Positions 1 to 4,691 of a stretch of DNA of 7,990 nt are shown here, one piece after another (within the stretch, counting starts at the first letter, position 1; each line of letters opens with the position of its first letter). Source of the DNA: Proteiniphilum sp. UBA5267. Its GTDB lineage: Bacteria > Bacteroidota > Bacteroidia > Bacteroidales > Dysgonomonadaceae. Where the stretch lies: assembly GCA_002411515.1 (NCBI GenBank), contig DHTF01000006.1, forward strand, positions 14,170-22,159, in the 5' to 3' direction. Below the pieces are notes generated by a model. That model saw only the letters and a program-made list of their open reading frames with translations, ran no database searches and was not told the DNA's origin. The position numbers were made by a program, and so were the translations under genes.

Positions 1-89
1 ATTGCCAGGATGCCGCCAATCAGCAAACAAGCAACCAGAAAAAGCACCAGTTTCCGGTTTTTCAATCCCCATGTTCCGTAATCCATCAT
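1..89 (-). CDS. RND efflux pump permease, N-terminal 29 codons only (runs off left edge)
   Basis: Only the start of this gene is inside the window. Translation from the first ATG gives MMDYGTWGLKNRKLV followed by a hydrophobic stretch (LFLVACLLIGGILA). A short cytoplasmic lead, an NRK/NRR-like basic turn and then the first membrane helix is how inner-membrane RND permeases of the AcrB/HAE1 type begin. The first ATG overlaps the TGA of the adaptor gene upstream (ATGA, 4 bases), and a good GGAGG lies just ahead of it, so the two are translationally coupled. The protein would be the proton-driven pump of a tripartite exporter. The family call rests mainly on the adaptor next to it, because 29 residues cannot show substrate class (drug or metal). 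Confidence 0.8.
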   Translation of the reverse strand, partial: MMDYGTWGLKNRKLVLFLVACLLIGGILA

Positions 90-1150
90 AGCATACCTCC
101 CACGTTTGTAACTGTCACCGGTGGTAACAGTTTCACTTTTTGTCCCTCTTTCAATGAATGGATGCCCGCTGTAACCACCAGTTCACCAGCTTGCAGACCT
201 GCGGAGACCACAGCCCTGCCATCCTTCAAAATCTCCGTCAGGGTGATCTCCCGTGTCGCGACGGTTTCGGTAACTGGATCATAAACCCACACCGTGGAGT
301 TATTGGGCGATTCATATATCGCAGAAAGAGGAATGGAAAATGTCTGGGTTCCCTCATTCTGAAACTGGATGGTTACCATCACCGACATGCCCGGTCCGGG
401 CAGTTCATCTGTACTTTTTTTCATGCGGAGCCGCATCGTATAGAGCTGGTTCGCATTCGCCTTCGGTGTGATTCCTATTAGCTCCAGCGGAAAGGTGTTC
501 CCGGGAAAGATTTCTGCCCTGCAATAATAGTCCGCAAACTGTTCACGACGGATATAATCGGCCGAGGGAATATTGATCTCCACCTCGCCCGAGCCGGCTG
601 CGATCATCGAGATCACCGGTGTGCCGGCTCCCACAGTCTCACCTGGCTCAAAAAGTCGTTGTTGGATATAGCCATCGACCGGTGCCAGCAGCCTGGTATC
701 CTGCAGCGCATTGCGGTGAGCATGCAGCTTCGCGGCAATCTGCTGGTAACCGTAACGCGCCTTGTCGTAATCGTTGGGCGTGACCGATCCTTTTTCGTGC
801 AATTCCGTGATGCGGTCGACCTCTGCTTTGATCCGGTTATACTCCGCCTCGGTTGCTGCCAGCTGCAGTTCATAATCGCGCGGGTCGATCTGAGCGAGCA
901 GATCTCCCTTTTTCACATGGGCTCCCACCCGTGCATAGACCCTTCCGATGGGACCAGCCACCCGGAAGGCGAGGTTGATATCGGAGGACGCCGTCACTTT
1001 ACCGGGAAAGTGGATGCTTCCAGCCAAACCATACACCCTCACCGTGTCGGCTTTGATGCTTCTCACCTCATTGCTGGCCTGATGGTTCTCGCGACATCCC
1101 ACAAGGAGAACCAGACAGCACGCTATGATCGTACTTTTCTTCATCTTCAT
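86..1150 (-). CDS. RND efflux periplasmic adaptor (membrane fusion protein), lipoprotein
   Basis: The 354-residue protein has the AcrA/MexA architecture. A lipoprotein signal peptide ends in the lipobox LVGC, with the lipidated Cys at 19. The first half of the lipoyl domain follows (about 60-90, AGPIGRVYARVGAHVKKGDLLAQID). An alpha-hairpin spans about 92-150, with YNRIKAEVDRITELHEKGSVTPNDYDKA typical of the outgoing helix and turn. The second lipoyl half is at about 155-182 (APVDGYIQQRLFEPGETVGAGTPV), then a beta-barrel (about 188-262) and a membrane-proximal domain (about 270-345). Length is normal. It would sit in the periplasm on the inner membrane and join the permease to an outer-membrane channel, not seen here. 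It is first in an operon with the permease, 161 bases from a divergent AraC-type regulator. No metal-binding His/Met cluster of the CusB kind is visible, so drug or lipid export is more likely than metal export; that is inference. Confidence 0.93.
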   Translation of the reverse strand: MKMKKSTIIACCLVLLVGCRENHQASNEVRSIKADTVRVYGLAGSIHFPGKVTASSDINLAFRVAGPIGRVYARVGAHVKKGDLLAQIDPRDYELQLAATEAEYNRIKAEVDRITELHEKGSVTPNDYDKARYGYQQIAAKLHAHRNALQDTRLLAPVDGYIQQRLFEPGETVGAGTPVISMIAAGSGEVEINIPSADYIRREQFADYYCRAEIFPGNTFPLELIGITPKANANQLYTMRLRMKKSTDELPGPGMSVMVTIQFQNEGTQTFSIPLSAIYESPNNSTVWVYDPVTETVATREITLTEILKDGRAVVSAGLQAGELVVTAGIHSLKEGQKVKLLPPVTVTNVGGML

Positions 1151-1172
1151 TTCGTTTGTTTATTTAAGGGTA

Positions 1173-1180
1173 CAAAGGTA
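1173..1180 (-). promoter_or_regulatory. -7 promoter element for the efflux operon
   Basis: The minus strand reads TACCTTTG, an exact match to the Bacteroidota TAnnTTTG -7 consensus. It would start transcription near 1166 and give a leader of about 15 bases before the adaptor ATG. No TTTG is found at the proper -33 distance; the nearest on this strand ends at 1206, about 25 bases away. A weak -33 box fits a promoter that needs an activator. Confidence 0.55.
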
Positions 1181-1198
1181 GGTGAAACGGAGCATCTG

Positions 1199-1211
1199 TT
1201 TTTGTCAAAAA
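1199..1211. promoter_or_regulatory. 13-base palindrome upstream of the efflux promoter
   Basis: TTTTTG-T-CAAAAA is a perfect dyad with 6-base arms around a single central base. It covers about -33 to -45 of the predicted efflux start, where an operator or an activator site would act. The arms are A/T-only apart from one G/C pair, so chance occurrence is quite possible. Confidence 0.25.
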
Positions 1212-1219
1212 TACCGTAC

Positions 1220-1272
1220 AATTGTCCTATATGTCTTATTTTAGTCTTTTTTTGAAGTATAAATAGACAATT
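1220..1272. promoter_or_regulatory. Spaced inverted repeat between adaptor and AraC-type gene, candidate operator
   Basis: AATTGTC at 1220-1226 is mirrored exactly by GACAATT at 1266-1272. The match extends inward with one unpaired base: AATTGTCcTATaT against ATAAATAGACAATT. The right arm falls in the spacer of the predicted araC-type promoter, while the left arm lies about 54-60 bases upstream of the predicted efflux start. A dimeric regulator bound to both arms could repress its own gene while acting on the efflux operon. That role is inferred; the repeat is directly visible. Confidence 0.4.
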
Positions 1273-1285
1273 AATAGTATATTTG
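1251..1285 (+). promoter_or_regulatory. Promoter of the AraC-type regulator gene
   Basis: TTTG at 1251-1254 and TATATTTG at 1278-1285 match the Bacteroidota -33 (TTTG) and -7 (TAnnTTTG) boxes, with a somewhat long 23-base gap. Transcription would begin near 1292, about 20 bases before the ATG at 1312. A weak A-rich AAAAGG at 1304-1309 may serve as ribosome binding site. Confidence 0.55.
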
Positions 1286-1311
1286 GCGTTATTCACAAAA
1301 TCGAAAAGGCA

Positions 1312-2187
1312 ATGAAAACAGATATCAGGCTCCTGCGGAGAGATATTAAACGGGAAGGATTGAGCGATCATGGCTATTTGATCCTCAACAGCACCACCAC
1401 CGATTTTCACTCCCTCGAGGAGGAGATGCCATTCATTCTGGATGATGGGGTAGTCGTTTTTGTCTGTCTCGCGGGAGAAGGAAAGATCATGGCAGATATG
1501 CAGACGATCTGTTTCTGCCGGGGAAGTTTTGTCATTTTGCTTCCTTACTCGGTCATTCAGGTAGTAGATATTTCAGAAGAAGCACGCATCACTTTGATAG
1601 CCACGGGCATGGGCTTCCTGGAGAAGCTTGCCATGTCGCATCCGGTTGAGAACTACGCGGAGAAAATCAGGGAGATGCCCTGCATTCAGTTGAGTGAACA
1701 GCAGCTGGTAGATGTCAGAGATATCTACCTCTTCGTGGAGAGGCTCTACAGGGAAGCCAATGGGCCGTTAACCAGTGAGATTCAGAACACGCTGATGACA
1801 TTGCTCTCCCTCGAGATCGTCACCCTCTTTTCCGAAAACCAACCTGCAGGAAAGCCACGTCTGTCGCGCCAGGAGCAGGTATTCCGCAACTTCACCATCT
1901 CGTTGGCAAAGAATGTAAGAGCACAGCGCACGGTGGAGTTCTACGCTGCTGAGGCTTTTCTTACACCCAAATATTTTTCAACCCTCATCAAGAAACGGTC
2001 GGGCAAGCTTCCCATGGAATGGATTACCGAGCGAACCATCCTCCTGATCAAATTCCTGTTAGAGAACAGCAACAAGTCGATTCAGGAGATCTCCAATGAG
2101 CTTAACTTTCCCAACCAATCCTTTTTTACCCGCTATTTCAAGCACCATACGGGCATGACTCCCACCGCCTTCCGGAATCAGGAATAA
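1312..2187 (+). CDS. AraC-family transcriptional regulator
   Basis: The 291-residue protein has the two-part AraC layout. The N-terminal part (about 15-110) is a cupin-like sensor with beta-rich segments such as VVVFVCLAGEGKIM and CRGSFVILLPYS, the latter being the usual 'gets a block of small and hydrophobic residues before P' signature of these domains. A helical linker/dimerisation region follows (about 125-200). The C-terminal DNA-binding domain (about 190-290) has two helix-turn-helix units: RTVEFYAAEAFLTPKYFSTLIKK (206-228) and KSIQEISNELNFPNQSFFTRYFK (255-277), ending in the family-typical HTGMTPTAFR. It diverges from the efflux operon, which is its most likely target. The inducer cannot be read from the sequence. 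It stops 26 bases before the convergent DUF6448-like gene, with no convincing terminator between them. Confidence 0.93.
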   Translation: MKTDIRLLRRDIKREGLSDHGYLILNSTTTDFHSLEEEMPFILDDGVVVFVCLAGEGKIMADMQTICFCRGSFVILLPYSVIQVVDISEEARITLIATGMGFLEKLAMSHPVENYAEKIREMPCIQLSEQQLVDVRDIYLFVERLYREANGPLTSEIQNTLMTLLSLEIVTLFSENQPAGKPRLSRQEQVFRNFTISLAKNVRAQRTVEFYAAEAFLTPKYFSTLIKKRSGKLPMEWITERTILLIKFLLENSNKSIQEISNELNFPNQSFFTRYFKHHTGMTPTAFRNQE

Positions 2188-2213
2188 GCGGGTTATTCTT
2201 TCGCGGGAAGAAA

Positions 2214-2828
2214 TTAATGATTGTGATTTCCGCCACCTTCCAGAATATCGTGCACTGCTTCCACAGCATGGGTATAATCCACATAAGCGGCTACATATGC
2301 ACGGCCTTCTTCCACGGAACGATCCTTCACGGAATATAAGGCGGCAACCTTTTCATATTTTTCCGTTAGCTGTCCGTTTACATGTCTGTTAAGTGCCGCC
2401 AGCAACCCTTTGAAATCACCCGATTCCAGTGCCTTGTCACTCATCACTGTGATGTGAGCAGTAGTACCGGCCGGCTTGAGTCCGGTAAAAGAAGCGCCTT
2501 CCATTTCACGATGCAAGCGGACCAATGTTTCATAAAAGTGAGTTTTCACGATTTCATACACCGTCACATCGCCACTTTTCAGGCTGTAGGTCTTGTGAAA
2601 CAACGGCACCACCACTGCCTCATCTTCTGCCCGAATCCACTTCTTGATTAAATCCACGTTATTTGTCTCCAACGCTTTGGCCGCATCTATCAAGGCCGGT
2701 CCGTCGAATGAATCACAATGAGCCGACGCTGGCTGGATGCCCATGAGGGAAAAGAACACGATAAGCGATAGCATAAATAGGGCGTTCAATGTTTTTGTTG
2801 ATAACTTGTCGTTGCTTGTCTTCATCAT
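2214..2828 (-). CDS. Exported DUF6448-like protein, His-rich, possible metal binder
   Basis: The 204-residue protein has a clear Sec signal peptide: a charged start, hydrophobic LFMLSLIVFFSLMGI, then PASA|H with an AxA cleavage site after Ala36. The mature protein would begin His37-Cys38-Asp39. The HCD(x)xDGP start and the later FYETLVRLHR...EGASFTGLKP segment are what I associate with DUF6448, a family without established function; this is recognition from memory. The rest looks helical. Candidate metal ligands are His97-x-x-Glu100 and His106 in one helix, His187-x-x-Glu190-x-x-His193 in another, and a GGGNHNH tail. In a Gram-negative cell it would be periplasmic. It is divergent from a Crp/Fnr-type regulator that also has a His-rich segment, and its promoter carries a palindrome at an activator position. 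The adjacent second Met (codon 2) is an equally possible start. Confidence 0.82.
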   Translation of the reverse strand: MMKTSNDKLSTKTLNALFMLSLIVFFSLMGIQPASAHCDSFDGPALIDAAKALETNNVDLIKKWIRAEDEAVVVPLFHKTYSLKSGDVTVYEIVKTHFYETLVRLHREMEGASFTGLKPAGTTAHITVMSDKALESGDFKGLLAALNRHVNGQLTEKYEKVAALYSVKDRSVEEGRAYVAAYVDYTHAVEAVHDILEGGGNHNH

Positions 2829-2871
2829 TTTTAATTTTTAGTTGTTCGTAATTTTCCGTTAATTTGTATGG

Positions 2872-2879
2872 CAAAGGTA
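2872..2879 (-). promoter_or_regulatory. -7 promoter element for the DUF6448-like gene
   Basis: The minus strand reads TACCTTTG, an exact TAnnTTTG match and identical to the efflux operon's box. The predicted start is near 2865, with a leader of roughly 38 bases. There is no TTTG at the -33 position; GACAAAAT is found there instead, which suggests dependence on an activator. Confidence 0.55.
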
Positions 2880-2900
2880 GATACCGATGGCCCGTGATTT

Positions 2901-2916
2901 TGTCACCCAGGCGACA
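2901..2916. promoter_or_regulatory. 16-base imperfect palindrome, candidate Crp/Fnr-type operator
   Basis: TGTCACC-CA-GGCGACA has 7-base arms that match at 6 of 7 positions. Its centre (2908/2909) lies about 42 bases upstream of the predicted transcript start of the DUF6448-like gene, the classic class II activator position for Crp/Fnr proteins, and about 70 bases upstream of the divergent regulator's ATG. A second overlapping dyad, GTGA-N5-TCAC, covers 2894-2906. The site resembles but does not match the E. coli Crp site, which has TGTGA arms separated by six bases. Confidence 0.5.
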
Positions 2917-2978
2917 CCCAAACTTCTTTTTAATTATTTAACGTTTCCCCGGCACTGATCAAATAGATAAGCGAGCAT

Positions 2979-3758
2979 ATGATGAAGCAGACTCAGACAA
3001 TAAAGTATTCTGTGCAGGGTCATTCTCACGACCACCTGCATCATCTTTTGGAGAAATTTCATCTCCCCCTGGATGACGTAAAGGTAGACCATCACCAGCA
3101 CAATCAGGAACTTTCCTACTGTCCTCTTTTCAGGGGAATGACCCAGCGGGAGCACGACGAGTTTCTGGACAGGAATGTGAGTGAAATACTTACCTATGAA
3201 AAAGGAGAAATTATTGTACGGCAAGGAGACCCCATTCACTTCGTGCTACTGTTGGTACAAGGCAGCGTGCGGACGGAGATGATCACCATGGAAGGAAACG
3301 TGTTGGATATCGATATTCTGGAGGCGGTCATACCCCTCGCCCCTTCGTTCATTTATGGGACTAAAAACAACTATCCGGTCGATGTGATCGCGATAGAGAC
3401 TGCCGTCTTCCTGAAGATATCGAAGGAAGCCTGGCTCGATGAGATGGCCCGTAACAAACAACTGTTGACCAACTTCCTGACGATGAATGCCGATTTAACC
3501 CTGTTTCTGACAAACAAGTTACAGATGATTTCTTTGAAAAGCCTGAGAAAGAAGCTGGCTACCTTCTTTCTGGATAAGACGACAGTGAAGGAAGACACGT
3601 TCACGCTAAAACGTTCGCGTACCCAACTGGCTGAATATTTCGGGGTTCAACGACAATCGCTCGCCCGTTCCCTGAAAGAGATGGAAGAGGAGGGAATTAT
3701 CCAATTAAAAGGACGCATTGTCAGCATCCTCGACCGGAATAAGCTGATACGGGAATAG
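2979..3758 (+). CDS. Crp/Fnr-family transcriptional regulator with His-rich N-terminal extension
   Basis: This is a 259-residue protein; family members are usually about 220-230. The canonical part begins near Tyr47 (YCPLFRGMTQREHDEFL) with a cyclic-nucleotide-binding-like beta-roll (about 50-145, including EKGEIIVRQGDPIHFVLLLVQGSV). A dimerisation helix (about 155-190) and a winged helix-turn-helix (about 205-256, RTQLAEYFGVQRQSLARSLKEMEEEGII) follow. The extra first 46 residues contain nine His (15, 17, 19, 21, 22, 28, 38, 39, 41), mainly HSHDHLHH and DHHQH. The start at 2979 is supported by an in-frame stop at 2964 and by the next ATG (codon 54) lying inside the conserved fold. No Fnr-type Cys cluster and no Arg-Ser cAMP contact (the equivalent stretch reads NYPVDV) are seen, so the effector is unknown. 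The likely target is the divergent DUF6448-like gene. Confidence 0.9.
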   Translation: MMKQTQTIKYSVQGHSHDHLHHLLEKFHLPLDDVKVDHHQHNQELSYCPLFRGMTQREHDEFLDRNVSEILTYEKGEIIVRQGDPIHFVLLLVQGSVRTEMITMEGNVLDIDILEAVIPLAPSFIYGTKNNYPVDVIAIETAVFLKISKEAWLDEMARNKQLLTNFLTMNADLTLFLTNKLQMISLKSLRKKLATFFLDKTTVKEDTFTLKRSRTQLAEYFGVQRQSLARSLKEMEEEGIIQLKGRIVSILDRNKLIRE

Positions 3759-3767
3759 CTGCCTTTT

Positions 3768-4673
3768 TCAGGCACCCTCGGTCACTGTTTTGATGAAGAC
3801 ATCGTTCATGGTGGGGAGCTCCTCATCGTAGCTGACAACCTCATACCGGTCGAAAATAAGCCTGGCCAGGTCGTTGTGGCTAAGTCCATTCAATTTTTTC
3901 AACCGCAGGTCGATAAACTCATGATAGGGCTCTTTTGATAGAACCTCGATGTCAGGGTGTACGAAATCAAATTCGCTGGCCAACAAGCGGAACCTGAATA
4001 TATTGGGCCGGTGTTTTTTTCGTATGTCAAACACATTTCCCTGTAAAACGACCTGTGACTTGTGAATGAGGGCAATGTTGTCGCACAGCTCCTCCACCGA
4101 TTCCATGTTGTGGGTGGAGAGAATGATGGTCTTTCCCTCATCTTTGAGACGAAGCATTTCATTTTTCACAATATCGGTATTGACGGGATCGAAGCCGCTG
4201 AAAGGTTCGTCGAATATCAACAGATCGGGATTGTGTATCACGGTAGAGATGAACTGCACCTTCTGCTGCATCCCTTTCGAAAGCTCTTCCACCTTCCTGT
4301 TGTACCAATCCATGATATTGAACCGCTTAAACCAGATCATCAACTCACGATGGGCATCCTTTTTCGAGAGGCCGCGCAGTTGTGCCAGGTACATTGCTTG
4401 CTCGCCTACCTTCATTTTTTTATACAGTCCGCGCTCCTCCGGCATGTACCCGATGTTGTACACATCCTCAGCCCGTGAAGGTCGACCGTCAATTGCCACA
4501 CTCCCACTATCGGGAGCAGTAATGCGGGTAATGATCCGGATCAGGGTGGTTTTCCCTGCCCCATTGGGACCCAGCAGACCGAAAACTGTTCCTTTGGGAA
4601 CCTGAATGCTCACCTTGTTGAGGGCCAAGTGGTTCGCGTATTGCTTTACGACTTCATTCGTTTCTAAGTACAT
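3768..4673 (-). CDS. ABC transporter ATP-binding protein (NatA-like, DUF4162-type C-terminus)
   Basis: The 301-residue ATPase has all the nucleotide-binding motifs. They are Walker A GPNGAGKTT (35-43), a Q-loop of the PEERGLY type (78-84), signature LSKGM (131-135), Walker B LLIFDEP with Asp155 and catalytic Glu156, D-loop SGFD (159-162) and switch His188 (STHNM). After about residue 215 comes the extra domain seen in ABC-2/NatA-like exporter ATPases, ending in PTMNDVFIKTV. I chose the ATG at 4673. A five-codon-longer frame exists, but it opens with TTG at 4688, only 3 bases past the dnaG stop. The gene follows dnaG on the same strand and is probably co-transcribed with it. It converges on the Crp-type gene, with 9 bases between the stops. 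No permease gene follows, so the partner must be elsewhere. Confidence 0.92.
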   Translation of the reverse strand: MYLETNEVVKQYANHLALNKVSIQVPKGTVFGLLGPNGAGKTTLIRIITRITAPDSGSVAIDGRPSRAEDVYNIGYMPEERGLYKKMKVGEQAMYLAQLRGLSKKDAHRELMIWFKRFNIMDWYNRKVEELSKGMQQKVQFISTVIHNPDLLIFDEPFSGFDPVNTDIVKNEMLRLKDEGKTIILSTHNMESVEELCDNIALIHKSQVVLQGNVFDIRKKHRPNIFRFRLLASEFDFVHPDIEVLSKEPYHEFIDLRLKKLNGLSHNDLARLIFDRYEVVSYDEELPTMNDVFIKTVTEGA

Positions 4674-4691
4674 ATTTATTTTATTCAATTG

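Noticed and set aside
659..1255. 198-codon plus-strand open frame antisense to the adaptor gene
   Set aside because: The minus-strand reading has a full adaptor architecture with a lipobox; the plus-strand reading has no recognisable domain and runs into the promoter region.
2197..2213. Weak dyad TTCTTTC-GCG-GGAAGAA between the AraC-type gene and the DUF6448-like gene
   Set aside because: It has a short imperfect stem and no T run; at most it is a minor bidirectional stop.
2934..3239. 101-codon minus-strand open frame antisense to the Crp-type gene's His-rich start
   Set aside because: It was considered because it would cast doubt on the His-rich extension, but it has no family signal and overlaps the conserved beta-roll. 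The plus-strand frame runs continuously from 2979 into the Crp fold.
3760..3774. Small hairpin TGCCT-TTTTC-AGGCA between the Crp-type and ABC ATPase stop codons, as a shared terminator
   Set aside because: The stem is only 5 base pairs and no T-tract follows on either strand, so it does not meet the pattern of an intrinsic terminator.
4062..4605. Two overlapping plus-strand open frames (138 and 179 codons) within the ABC ATPase gene
   Set aside because: Both are antisense to conserved Walker A, signature and Walker B codons; their content is what such motifs give when read backwards.
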